DNA from: Steromphala cineraria
Lineage: Eukaryota; Mollusca; Gastropoda; Trochida; Trochidae
Assembly (NCBI GenBank): GCA_916613615.1
Contig: OU744731.1
Coordinates: 48,646,645-48,710,644 of the forward strand
Direction: 5' to 3'
DNA length: 64,000 nt
This document shows positions 34,997 to 45,737 of this stretch, in pieces. Within the stretch, counting starts at the first letter, position 1. Each line of letters starts with the position of its first letter. Both the position numbers and the translations under genes were made by a program. The notes beneath the pieces are model-generated. The model saw nothing but the letters and a program-made list of their open reading frames with translations, ran no database searches and had not been told where the DNA came from.

Positions 34997-37065
34997 CTGA
35001 AGAGAAACAGTGGTTTTAAAATTCACAATAAGTTATCTTATATAAAAGTTTCACATGTATTGACACATTGTAGCATTTGTTGAAACTTACTTGTTTGGGT
35101 TAAATCTCAAGATGAGTAGTTCACATGCAGTCTTCATCTCTGCCGACCCCCCTGCAGGTATTAGATCTTGAAGTACACTGAAAAAGTTATCTGCATCAAG
35201 TGTGGTGACTGATCGTGCATTGTAGGTATTTCCGGGAACAGTTCCAAACAACTGTATTTTGCGCTCAGTGCTAGTAAGTAGAGGTTCATATGTGACGATA
35301 GGAATTCCTCTGACATATCCACTTGGGGGAGGAAAAACATCGGGGTTATACATGGACAGCAACCACTGACCCTGTCCAGCACATCAACCCCTGGTTCATC
35401 ATCTGACTCATACCACTGCCTGATGATTTTGCAACAATTAGCCTCTGTCTGATCACCAGGTTTTCTCAAGCCACAACCATTGTTCCTGGTACCTTTAGCA
35501 ACACGGACACAGGCATCTCTCTTTATGCCGCATCCAATGATGCCTGTCGTACAACCTTTTGTCCGTAGATTTGTTAAGATATGATGGCTGTCAATTACGC
35601 CCAAAATAGGCTTCTCACATCCATTTGCCGATTTGCGAGAGTCTGGAAACGAAAACCAAGACACCATTTGATTTTCATTCAGTTGAGATGTTTTTGAGAA
35701 AACGAAAGAATCTTTCCATTCTTCAGCTACATTCGGGAATGTAAGTTCAGCATATATGATGTTCAAAAGATGCTTCGGATACTTTCTCACTTTTGCAGCT
35801 GCCAAATCTTTTAGTGACAAACACTTCGCTTTCTTGGAAGGTGCTGTTAGGTGTTTCCCGTTGGCACCAAGAATATAAATGAAGGCGTTGACAAGTTGCC
35901 ATTTGCCCCATAATAGTCGGATAGCATGTGTTTTCCTGGAAACTGTTGCTTGAGAACACACAAGCATATTTTTAACTCTGTTAATGTAAATGACTTGTCT
36001 CCAAAAGACGAAAGGTATTCATACATATCAGAACACTGCATTTCTTTCCATCTGCTCTGACGTTTTACACGACTGTCAGTAGAGAGTGCCGATAATATGC
36101 AACGGAGATGAGCATCCTCAAGGACAAGTTTCTTATCCAAACTTTGGGAATCTTCATCATCATTGCATTCTACATCATCTACTTCATCAATCCTTGAATC
36201 TGTTTCGCTCACTTTCTGTTCTGATGCAATAATCTGTACCACTCTGACAACCTCATCATATGTTGTAGCATCAAGCTTTTCCTGTAGGTCCACTGGAAGA
36301 AGGTTGATGACTGATGTTCCAGGTTCAACTTCACTGTCCTTCTCTTTTTCTTTCACAGGTTTCTTCAATGCATGAATGTGCCTTGGATGCATTTTAAAGA
36401 AAGATTGATTTCCACTGAGTGACACATCCACCAATGTGCCATTCTTCTCTATTTTAATTTGATCCATGTCTATTTCCCCTTCTTCACTACGTATCACATG
36501 GAGTTTTTCAATGAATTTCAAGATGATTTGCTTTGACCTCTCTTGGGTTGTTTCCCAATGATCTTTCTGTGTTTGTAGCAATGTCAAGGGTTTACCATCA
36601 AGTCCATGATTCACCAGACTCATCCATTGGTCATCACATGCAAATACTCTCAAATCGATGCCTTTCTGGTCACATGCATCCAACACCTTTTCCATCATCT
36701 TCCGTACTTCCGTACGTTTTAGACTCGGGCCTTGCAGACCATATACAATAGGCATCGAATGTGGCAACCCACCTACATGGGCCCTGTCCAGATCTGATGA
36801 TAGAAAGGCGAATACTTCTGTAGCCCACCTTCTGCAAAGATCTGAAGCTTCCTTGATACAGGTTCTTGCTTTGAATAGCCAAGGTAATGGATTTTTGTTC
36901 AGTGTCATCAACAATATCTGACTCATGTTCATTGAATATCTCTGTGCTTCCTGCATCATGGTCACATTCAATTCCCTGCACAGATGGGAATTCAGCTAGG
37001 AATGATACATTCTCATTAATGAACTGAATCAGTTTCTTCCGCAAGGAATCACTAGACCTGCTTTT

Positions 37066-37704
37066 CTAGACAAACCAGTTCCTTCCACACCTGCTCCCAG
37101 GTTTTTGGCAGAAAGTGACTCGGAATACTGTTGTGCTCTCCTTTGTATATGACAGGAAAATCATCTCCTGGCACTGTAAAACTTGCATTTCACTCAAAAG
37201 CTGAATTGAATAATAGATAGGTATTTTGTACATAACATCAGTTATGTATTCTTTGCCAGGGAATGGACACTTGAATTCAAGAGCAAGTTTTGAGTTGCTG
37301 GGAATTCCCTCCCTACATGAACCATCTGGACTGACAACAAAGAAATCATTGCCATTGTTATTCATGACATAGCATCCCTCTTCAACGTACTTGAGCTGAG
37401 GATAGTAGACTGGCAACACCTTGGTCAACAATGTTGCCTTTGCATGAATTCCACTTAATTTCCCATGATCCATCCGTTCTTGTACATCAGCTGGTACAGG
37501 TTTTGGAACTTTACCACAAACGACTCTGTCAAAGTGTTCTACTTGCTCCTTCAACTTGCCAAGTCCAATTGCTCCAAAGGCAGTGCTTCCGGTTGCCATT
37601 GCTGTGTGCCTTACTCTCTGCCACATGTCCGTGTTTTGTTTCACTATATGTCTATCCAGATCCGGTGTCGAATTCAACACAACATCTTTGCCTTTGTCAA
37701 CCAA
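37066..37704 (-). CDS. YqaJ / lambda-exonuclease-like PD-(D/E)XK region
   Basis: This unbroken frame of about 210 codons carries the YqaJ pattern. A basic R-x-x-x-x-x-TGS motif (RVRHTAMATGSTAFGAIGLG) is followed by VEEGCYVM, then VVSPDGSC with the likely catalytic Asp (codon near 37326), and LALEFKCP with Glu and Lys of the E-x-K pair (near 37278). A downstream helix has YYSIQLLSEMQVLQ, the Q-x-x-x-Q-M type motif. YqaJ enzymes resect DNA ends in phages and recombination systems. The usual helix glutamate (G-x-x-x-E) reads GIHAKA here and may be lost. It is part of the larger gene, with frame breaks on both sides. Confidence 0.72.
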   Translation of the reverse strand: MVDKGKDVVLNSTPDLDRHIVKQNTDMWQRVRHTAMATGSTAFGAIGLGKLKEQVEHFDRVVCGKVPKPVPADVQERMDHGKLSGIHAKATLLTKVLPVYYPQLKYVEEGCYVMNNNGNDFFVVSPDGSCREGIPSNSKLALEFKCPFPGKEYITDVMYKIPIYYSIQLLSEMQVLQCQEMIFLSYTKESTTVFRVTFCQKPGSRCGRNWFV

Positions 37705-38730
37705 ACAAATGTAGTTGTTTGTTTAATCTCACAGTTTTGACCATCTTGTAAGCATGTGCCTTTCTTTGCATTAAAGCACATATTCTCCCCAAGTTATTGT
37801 TCGTTTGAAGGAGAGCCTCTACACATTCTTTTATTCTGTAGAGAGAAGATTGGAGACTTGAAACAACATACATATAGTTCGACTTTCTCCAATCAGGTTG
37901 ACCCATTGCTTTGAATTTCTTAATGCCTGCCTGTTTGATTACCGACATCTCACGTAGAGCCTTCAGTCTGACACTCAAGGCTTTGATCAGAGTCTGTAAG
38001 TCACAAATAACATTTGCAGTACTTTCATCATCTCCAATTTCAATAGTATCCACTCTTGCAGAAATATTTGCCACTAACTGTAAATCTTCTTCGGTTTTCG
38101 CTCTTATTTCACAGAGAGTTGGTGATGGTTCACATCCAAACAAGTCCACATCACCAAATTTCTCTGAAAGAGATCCATTTATGCGCTTACCATCGAAACA
38201 CAACTTCATACTCTTTCCTTGATAGGATTCTGCCATGAGCGACACTACATCATTCAATATGCCTGGATCTGTGTTGCCTTTCAGCAACTCTTCAATTGTC
38301 CAAGCTCGGCTGTCTGGCACAGCAAAGTTTCTTTCTGCATCCAAAGGAGAATAGTAACCAGGTGTAGCATCAGTGCTAAGAAGCTGTCCTCTGTTTTTTT
38401 GTTCCACCCATAAATCTTAAGAATTTTCCGTGAAACAACTTGTAACCAACGAACCAAAAGTTTTTGACATTTTCACTGTAACGCATGGTAGTTTTTGAAT
38501 TACAGTCCAGGAATCGTACAACATCTATAAACAGAAGGAAATCAATGTTGTTTAAAGAAAAGTTATTGTTACAAACAAGTTCATGAAACCGAAACCATGA
38601 ATGTAGAACACCAGCTGACTCAAAACATTTGTAAGCATGCAGGGAGAAGTTTGAGAAAATGCTTCATCTCAGCATCATAGTTTCCACAATAAGGAATCTT
38701 GTTTTCAACGTCATGCTCATCACTTGGCCG

Positions 38731-40283
38731 GGATTCAGTGTCAGGTCTACTTGGCCGGAAATCTGTGTCAGGTGTACTTGGCTGGAATTCAGTGTCAGGT
38801 CTACTTGGCTGGAAATCTGTGTCAGGTCTACTTGGCTGGAAATCTGTGTCAGGTCTACTTGGCTGGAAATCTGTGTCAGGTGTACTTGGCCGGAATTCAG
38901 TGTAATAATAATAATAATAATGATAAGTTTAACGTCAAGTATCCATCTTTGTAAGTTGCTCACCGACGGCATTATTACCCTGACGGATTGTACTTTTTCA
39001 AAGCTGCTTGCCTGCGCTGAGAGTCCATTTCGGACAGTACACCCGTATAACCAGGTACCCATTCTACAGCTGGGTGGACTGAGTGCAATGTGGATGAAGT
39101 GCCTTGCCCAAGGACACAACACAGCTTTCGACCCAAGTCACAAATCTTTTGTGTCTCCACTGGGATTCGAACCCGGGTCTTTGGGGTGAGAGGCAGACAC
39201 GCTAACCACTACACCACCGTGCTCCACGTGTCAGGTGTACTTGGCCGGAAATCTGTGTCAGGTGTATTTGGCCGGAATTCAGTGTCAGGTCTACTTGGCC
39301 GGAAATCTGTGTCAGGTGTACTTGGCTGGAAATCTGTGTCAGGTGTACTTGGCCGGAAATCTGTGTCAGGTGTATTTGGCCGGAATTCAGTGTCAGGTCT
39401 ACTTGGCCGGAAATCTGTGTCAGGTGTACTTGGCCGGAAATCTGTGTCAGGTGTACTTGGCTGGAAATCTGTGTCAGGTGTATTTGGCCGGAATTCAGTG
39501 TCAGGTCTACTTGGCTGGAAATCTGTGTCAGGTCTACTTGGCTGGAAATCTGTGTCAGGTGTATTTGGCCGGAATTCAGTGTCAGGTCTACTTGGCCGGA
39601 AATCTGTGTCAGGTGTACTTGGCCGGAAATCTGTGTCAGGTGTACTTGGCTGGAAATCTGTGTCAGGTGTATTTGGCCGGAATTCAGTGTCAGGTCTACT
39701 TGGCTGGAAATCTGTGTCAGGTCTACTTGGCTGGAAATCTGTGTCAGGTGTACTTGGCTGGAAATCTGTGTCAGGTCTACTTGGCCGGAAATCTGTGTCA
39801 GGTCTACTTGGCCGGAATTCAGTGTCAGGTCTACTTGGCTGGAAATCTGTGTCAGGTCTACTTGGCTGGAAATCTGTGTCAGGTGTACTTGGCCGGAAAT
39901 CTGTGTCAGGTCTACTTGGCCGGAATTCAGTGTCAGGTGTACTTGGCCGGAAATCTGTGTCAGGTCTACTTGGCCGGAATTCAGTGTCAGGTCTACTTGG
40001 CTGGAAATCTGTGTCAGGTGTACTTGGCCGGAAATCTGTGTCAGGTCTACTTGGCCGGAATTCAGTGTCAGGTGTACTTGGCCGGAAATCTGTGTCAGGT
40101 GTATTTGGCCGGAATTCAGTGTCAGATCTACTTGGCTGGAAATCTGTGTCAGGTCTACTTGGCTGGAAATCTGTGTCAGGTCTACTTGGCTGGAAATCTG
40201 TGTCAGGTGTACTTGGCCGGAAATCTGTGTCAGGTGTATTTGGCCGGAATTCAGTGTCAGGTCTACTTAGCCGGATATCTGTC
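38731..40283 (-). repeat. 27-bp tandem array encoding PDT-D/E-F-R/Q-P-S/N-T/R
   Basis: A 27-bp unit repeats about 38 full times at 39232-40283 and about 6 more at 38731-38903; a SINE separates the blocks. On the minus strand each unit encodes nine residues, mainly PDTDFRPST, PDTDFQPSR, PDTEFRPSR or PDTEFRPNT. The minus frame runs directly into conserved coding sequence at 38730 (SRPSDEHDVENKIPYCGNYD), so the array is the N-terminal repeat domain of the YqaJ gene. Two plus-strand frames are also open through the array because 27 is a multiple of 3. Confidence 0.9.
38904..39227 (-). mobile_element. tRNA-derived SINE inserted in the PDT repeat
   Basis: On the minus strand it begins GGAGCACGGTGGTGTAGTGG (A-box region TAGTGGTTAGCG), then has the B box GGTTCGAATCC (39163-39174). 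A conserved central phrase GTCCTTGGGCAAGGCACTTC recalls the V-type core of some SINEs. It ends in an (ATT)n tail (38904-38923). GTGT on both sides (38900-38903, 39228-39231) is a possible target duplication. It introduces stops into the gene's frame at about 39209. Confidence 0.85.
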
Positions 40284-40549
40284 GGGGGGATGGGATAAGT
40301 CATCTCTCTTGATGGCTCTTTTTTTATAACGCGAAAGTCTTTGGCTTGTTGAACATATGCAAAGCCATACGTAATATACTCATTTAAAAAGACAATACCA
40401 TATAAATAAGAAATACATAAGTATATTGTTAAGTTACTTATAATTAAGGAGCAATTATCTTTGAAAAATAAATATTCAGTAACGAGTGTATCCCAATGCT
40501 TGTCACTCGACCTGCCATCATCGTTGCATAATGTCAATGAGAATCAGAT

Positions 40550-41430
40550 GAAACGGATGGCTATTTGGCTCAATTCTTCCTCAAGGTCTTGAAAGAACTG
40601 GTCCAGTTTTCGTGGTGCCTGGGAACGATTTTTCACTTAAGGCCACAAAAAGTTCCACAATTGTTAATGGAATTCAGATCAGGCCTTTTTGATGGCCATG
40701 GCAGTATTCTGATGTTGTTTTGTTCAGGAAAATTCAATGAAAATTGAGGCCTAGCATTGTCCAGCTGCATATAAATGTTTCGACCTTCTTAAAATAGGTC
40801 GAACAACAGAATTGATGATCTCATTGATGGACGCTTTTCATTCATTCTTCCATCAATACAAATGAGATGTGTCCGGCGTCCATAGGAATTTGCTTCCTAC
40901 ACCCTCAGAGATCCACCTCCAAATCTGTCGATTTAATGAGTTTTGCGTCACACAAACGTTCCCCACGCCGTCTGCAAACTCTTGTACGACCATCAGAAAA
41001 TTGCAGACAGAATCACAAACATCTGTAAAAAGTGTGTTGCGACATTGATGTCTGTTTCGACCACGATGTTGCACTAGTCAACGTTCACAAGTTGATGCTG
41101 CTTTCGAGTATAGCAAAATTGCTTAAGTGGGCGTCAGCTCTTTAATCAAGCTTCTTTCAAGCGATTTCGGACAGTGTCTGCATTCAGTTTTACACCATTC
41201 GTAGTTTGGAACTCACTGCTGGACAGCTGTCTTGAAGCGGTCTCTTAAAGAGGCCAAACTTTTACACTCTGGGTTGCGTGAAATTTGCTGCGCTAGTTGA
41301 CACTCACTGACTTTCCAAAATGCCTTGCAACAGCTCTACGTGATAAACAATTGTTGATTTCCCCGATCGCATGCCATCGTTTATTTTGGGTGAGGTTTGA
41401 ATTCGAGAACAATTGTTAAAGTTGCGTTTT
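40550..41430 (-). pseudogene. Tc1-like transposase relic
   Basis: Minus-strand fragments in several frames read TQNKRWHAIGEINNCLSRRA then VARHFGKSVS (the N-terminal helix-turn-helix region), KLNADTVRNRLKE, RFGGGS, QLDNARPQFSLNFPEQNN (the D-N-A-R-P catalytic block) and ILPWPSKRPDLNSI (the third block). Stops are frequent. Terminal inverted repeats were not found. It sits just upstream of the YqaJ gene's repeat domain, on the same strand. Confidence 0.75.
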
Positions 41431-42027
41431 GGAGATCTTTTCTAAAGATTATCCTTGCCTTTCCTAAAATCATTTATTCCACTAAGTATAATACAAACAC
41501 AAGGTAACCTTGACATTAATATTGTTTTAGCATATTAATAAGTTTTGTCAAACGATTTGAAGAATCTTCTCTACTTATTTATTTACAAAACTTTAACTCT
41601 GAACGCTGAAGAAGGACAGGCTCTATCCTAGAATTATATTTCTTAAAACACGTGTTTAAGGGAAGAAGGGAAGATCGCTTTAACACATTTCGAGTAAGTC
41701 CTAAAGCTTTGCCACCTTTTCCAAAGTGAATATCCAATGTTTTATTTCTTTGTCGTCGAATCAGCCCTTGACTGAGATATCAACCAGGAAACTAATATGC
41801 GAGATCCCGAACATGGGAAGGAAGATGACAAATCTCAGCCGATACAAATCATGAAACAAAACTGTAACATGAACACAAACATTAACGAAAATCAAGCAAC
41901 AGTGGGCAGATATATACGTGCATAGGGAGGATGTATGGTAATCTTTCAGAAGCTAATTCAAGCCTTTTTTTACATGGATACTAGTTATATAACAAATAAA
42001 ACTAATCACTTATTATAATAATACTAA
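41431..42027. other. Intron sequence, no feature recognised
   Basis: No coding or repeat structure was recognised. Confidence 0.5.
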
Positions 42028-44491
42028 CTAGGACTGCCGCGGCAGTACTTAGGTCTTCAAGATTCATGTTTGACCTTCACATACTGTTTGACCTTCACAT
42101 GGCTTTTTGTCTAAGAGGTAAACTGTAACTAATACATTTTCAAAATTACCATATTTCACTTGATATTCAACGTTTAAGCCTTTACAGAAAATTCAACATG
42201 ACTGCGAACATGAATCATCTCAGGTTATACAGTCTTGTTGCTGCCTGATGATAGATAAAACATTGCCTAGTGTTTTATTGCCATTGAACTACAGTTTTTC
42301 AATCATAAATGTATCATAATCATTCAAAACGAAAGTAGGATTGAGCACATTGAAATGCTTGGAATTTCAATGTTAATGTTTAATCTAATGGCCTAAGAGT
42401 AATTGAAGGGTCCGTGTGACGGGGTGTCAAAAAGGACTGTTAACTGCAACCTAGCTCTTGAAAAAGACTCAATTTGGAATATTCTGAAAGCTGAGATAAT
42501 TATCTATACCATGATATATGGAATGACACCATTGAATTTGGTTGCAGAAAGATTATTCACAATGAAATCACATAGTTTTCGAGTTTGGTTGCAGTTCCCT
42601 ATAGGCACCTGCAACCAAATTATTTTTCCAAAAAAATACATGTTTTTATCAAACAGAAGAGCCTGGGCTTTAAGAAATTTGGTTGCAGATGGAATATATG
42701 ATGATTTGACAACTGTTGATCACTTACCTGGCTTTTTATTTATATTTCAATGACACATAAGCCACTTACCGATCGCTATCGAGTCCGGTTTTCGATCATG
42801 TCACATCATGTTTTGAAAGCGTTTCTGACATTATGGATAGAAATATTTCACTGACCTTGATTATTTTAACAGTTTCTATCATAAAGCATGTCATGGTAGG
42901 TACTTTTGACATTATTTGACCAAATTGATCCCTAAATTTCATTTCTGTGTTTCAACGTGCTCCCAAAGCGAATTCGAATTGTTGTCATATCTCAAAACAA
43001 TTCTCATTGGCTGTCAGGAATCCCTTTAATTGTAAAATGATTTTGATAGAAAATAAACATCATTGAGTAAGTTTAACAAATGGTTTCTATCCAAAAACTG
43101 AACAAAATCAATTATAAATCAAAAATTAGGAAATTTGAAAAATTGTTGGAAATGTTTGAGATTGAATCAACCAATTGTAGGACACGTTACATACCGCATG
43201 GCATTACGTCACTCACAGTGCGAGAGGGAATCTGTCAAAATGAAAATCCTGATTTGTTTTTGTTTTCACGTAAAATAAGGTAAATTATAAAACTCCTGCA
43301 ACCAAACTTGCCTCTTTGCTAATTAACAAGCAACTAAAATCTCTGCAACCAAATAAGTGTTTGTCAAGACACGAAAAATGATGGATAATTGCTAGAAAAT
43401 AATTTGGTTGCAGTTGCCTATAGGGACTGCAACCAAACTCGAAAACCACTCGATTTCATTGTGATTGTACGTTCTGCAACCAAACTCAAGGCTTCAAGGA
43501 AATGGTTGATTTATAGTAAATCATTTTAGCTGTGAGAATATCTTCATTTCAATCATTTTAAAGGAAAATGTGGCATTTTATTGATGTTTTAGATACCCCG
43601 TCGTCCGGACCCTTCAATTACTCTTAGGCCAATCTAATTTTAATGAGATTTATCCAGGATTGTATGATCTTTTATCTTTCATTTGATATATAGAACAAGT
43701 ATTTATCATGTGTCGATGGTTTACAAGGGTTTTTCAAACATACCCACCAAAACATCTGTTTTCCAAAATGCAAAGTTTGACCCTTCCTCCTGACCGGAAA
43801 TGACTATTCGCGAGCGATTTTATTCTTTCATCTTGAAGACCTTGCTAATGTCTAGCTCTCATGCAAAAATCATTAAGTTCTAAGGTCTGGTTTTTGAGTT
43901 ATCTGCCCTTGTAGTTTGCGATTTTCAGATTTTGGTCAACTTTGAAAGGTCACAGCACAAAAAGTATTAATGTTAGAAACATTTCACCTTAAAACTTTTG
44001 TGTACAATGCTTCAGCAACATTCAGTATGAATTTCAGCTCTCGAGTGCAAGTATCTTCAGAGAAGAAGATTGTCAAAGGCGGGTGGGGTCGGAAACGGTT
44101 GAAAATGCACTAAAAGCAAGATGGCGGCCGAACCACGTGACCTACGAATTCGTCCTGATTTCCTTTTTTTCATCATTTTTCATTGCGCTTCGTTTAAAAG
44201 AAATTCAAATCTCTAAGTGCATTTTGAAAAAAAAGTCAATGTTAAAATTTCGATTTTGGATTCGAACTGGACCTTTAATGTACGAGTCGATTTTGCCCAA
44301 AAGCTTAGCATGTCTATTCCAAGCTAAGGGGTATCTGCATGCAAAGTGTTGTCCAATTCGGAGCAGCCGTTTGGGCTGCAGTTGATTCACAAAAAAAGTA
44401 CAAATAATAATAATAGAAGAAGAAGAAAAAAAGAACTTGAAGAAATCGGATAAAAACAATAGGTCTTCCAGACTTTGTCTTGAAGACCTAA
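42028..44491 (+). mobile_element. Family I element (subtype 2) with nested palindromic element
   Basis: It starts CTAGGA with the perfect palindrome ACTGCCGCGGCAGT (42033-42046), then TAGGTCTTCAAGA. It ends with the hairpin AGGTCTTCCAGAC-TTT-GTCTTGAAGACCT (44461-44489). Its right half (43780-44490) matches the inverse of the copy at 58188-58930, for example GCAAGATGGCGGCCGAACCA and CAGAGAAGAAGATTG-CAAAGG. A separate 1241-bp element is inserted at 42390-43630, so the original copy was about 1.2 kb. Noncoding. Confidence 0.75.
42390..43630. mobile_element. Fold-back DNA element with 8-bp target duplication
   Basis: Terminal inverted repeats of about 37 bp start GGCCTAAGAGTAATTGAAGG and differ at three positions. 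AATCTAAT flanks both ends (42382-42389, 43631-43638), an 8-bp target duplication as made by hAT- or P-type transposases. A second inverted pair of about 72 bp (42535-42610 and 43410-43490) includes TCACAATGAAATC and TTTTCGAGTTTGGTTGCAG. TGGTTGCAG occurs nine times in both orientations. Frames at 42403-42753 and 43080-43283 have no recognisable motif. Nonautonomous. Confidence 0.85.
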
Positions 44492-44514
44492 TAATTGTAA
44501 TTTTTTATAGCGCA

Positions 44515-44955
44515 GAGTTTCAGCTGGGCTGTTCACAGGCACTATTGGTAAGAGGTTTTTATGCAGTCTTGCAGTGAATTCCATAGGTTTGGGGCAGCGT
44601 ATTGAAACATCCTCTCTCCTCTGACAGTGTTGGTTCACGGTATGTCATGAAGACCGAGATCGCCTGAGCGTAGAGCTCTTGAGGACTTGCGGGATTTAAG
44701 CAGAGCCTGCAGATAGATGGGAGCAGTCTGCTTTTTCATACTCATCTCCGAGTCAAACAAGACTACGAGATTCTTCACTGTGCTGTGATGACTGGTACAA
44801 CAGGAATTCCAGAGATAGTAATAAAGATCTGACTTGTATTCTTTAGTTGTTTTTGCGATCGAACTAACAACACCTCAGTTTTGTCAGCATTTAACTTCAA
44901 GAAGTTATGGTACATCTAGGCTTTCACACTAGCAATACAGGATTCAAGATAATAG
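44515..44955 (-). pseudogene. LINE RT fragment, downstream half (split by DIRS)
   Basis: On the minus strand it reads CIASVKA-stop-MYHNFLKLN then ADKTEVLLV, the W-M-x-x-N-x-L-K-L-N-x-x-K-T-E motif after the catalytic RT box. Later phrases match the C-terminal end of CR1/L2-like RTs. The upstream half lies at 49745-50110, across the DIRS insertion. The catalytic box itself is in neither half. Confidence 0.65.
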
Positions 44956-45024
44956 TACGTTTTTGAGTAAACGTCATTATTTGTACTTACCGTCGACGAC
45001 TCACCGTAGCCCATTGATTGCCTA

Positions 45025-45637
45025 TCAATTATCTCTCAAACCAAAACACAGAAAAAACAATCCGGGAATCCAGAAACAGCCTGACATGATGTCCGCTACG
45101 GCGATGTTGCTGTGAAAAGCCATCGTGGCTGAGATCGCCCTGATCTCATTGGGGTTAGCACGAGCCGGCGGGGCTAAATCCTTGGCCATGTAGGCGTCTA
45201 GGATAGCAGACCGCAGATAGACCCCCAAGAGGCGTTTGTCTATCTCCTTCGTGCTACGCTTGGAATGAGGCAGGAACAGTCTCCTCCTCCCCTGCCTGAG
45301 GGACTGCGTGCTCTCAGCGTAGACCCGAAGAGCTCGGACCGGACAAAGGAGTCTGCTATCTTCGTAAAAGTCTGAACATAATTGTTCCAGAACAATCGCT
45401 AATCCCACTCGGGAGGTCTGGGTCTGAGCCGCCCGTCCTCCTGACGGTAGGTCCTAAAAACACCTCCTTGAGGACGGAGATGTCCACAGAGGGGTCCCGC
45501 TTGCGTAGAACTGACATGATTGCAGCTAGGTGGGTGCTAATAGAGGAGGCTTTAAGTCCCCTCTCCTCCCGGAGATACACTAGGTACTCCGCCACCTGAG
45601 GGACCGTCGCTACCTGTACGTCCCAGCCCTTGTCCAC
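45025..45637 (-). pseudogene. DIRS tyrosine recombinase, catalytic residues lost
   Basis: The N-terminal part reads YLREERGLKASSISTHLAAI. After a shift near 45400 the C-terminal part reads LLCPVRALRVYAESTQSLRQ, then NPNEIRAISATMAFHSNI, and ends CFGLRDN. DIRS recombinases normally show H-E-x-R and a terminal F-Y-L-R-D. Here the His reads Asn and the Tyr position reads Gly. The stretch with the first catalytic Arg is missing between the two frames. Confidence 0.78.
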
Positions 45638-45737
45638 ACAGAAGGTGTACGTCGTACAGCTTGCGAGTGGAGACCCGCTGGGCGGAAGAAACCGCGGCTG
45701 CGACTTTCTCCGAGAAGCCCGCCCCTTTCAGCCCCTT

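Larger units (their letters stand above)
33655..40344 (-). pseudogene. Large YqaJ-nuclease / RNase H-like gene with PDTDF repeats (frameshifted)
   Basis: Seen: one minus-strand coding region of about 6.7 kb. In order it has a 9-residue repeat array (40283-38731), a helical region (HFLKLLPACLQMF, VKNFWFVGYKLFHGKFLRFM), a segment with YYSPLDAERNFAVPDSRAW and CFDGKRINGSLSEKFGDVDL, a YqaJ-like nuclease region, a segment with SSDLDRAHVGGLPHSMPIVY and RVFACDDQW, an Asp/Glu-rich linker, VIDSHHILTNLRTKGC, and a C-terminus with GIPIVTYEPLL. Two 3' introns (34997-35090, 33827-34900) have consistent phases. At least six frame breaks are visible (about 38610, 38395, 37705, 36900, 35900, 35365), several at homopolymers. 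Inference: a mobile-element-type enzyme, since FDGKRI, CDDQ and IDSHHILTNLR look like RNase H-fold transposase positions. It could instead be an expanded cellular gene. A SINE splits the repeat array. Confidence 0.7.

Noticed and set aside
39163..39227. tRNA gene
   Set aside because: A and B boxes are present but belong to a SINE head. There is no full cloverleaf, and a SINE body and (ATT)n tail follow.
39090..40329. Plus-strand frames of 402 and 364 codons through the 27-bp array (SVSGVLGRK- and CQVYLAGN-type repeats)
   Set aside because: They are open only because the unit is 27 bp without stops. They do not continue into conserved coding sequence, whereas the minus frame does.
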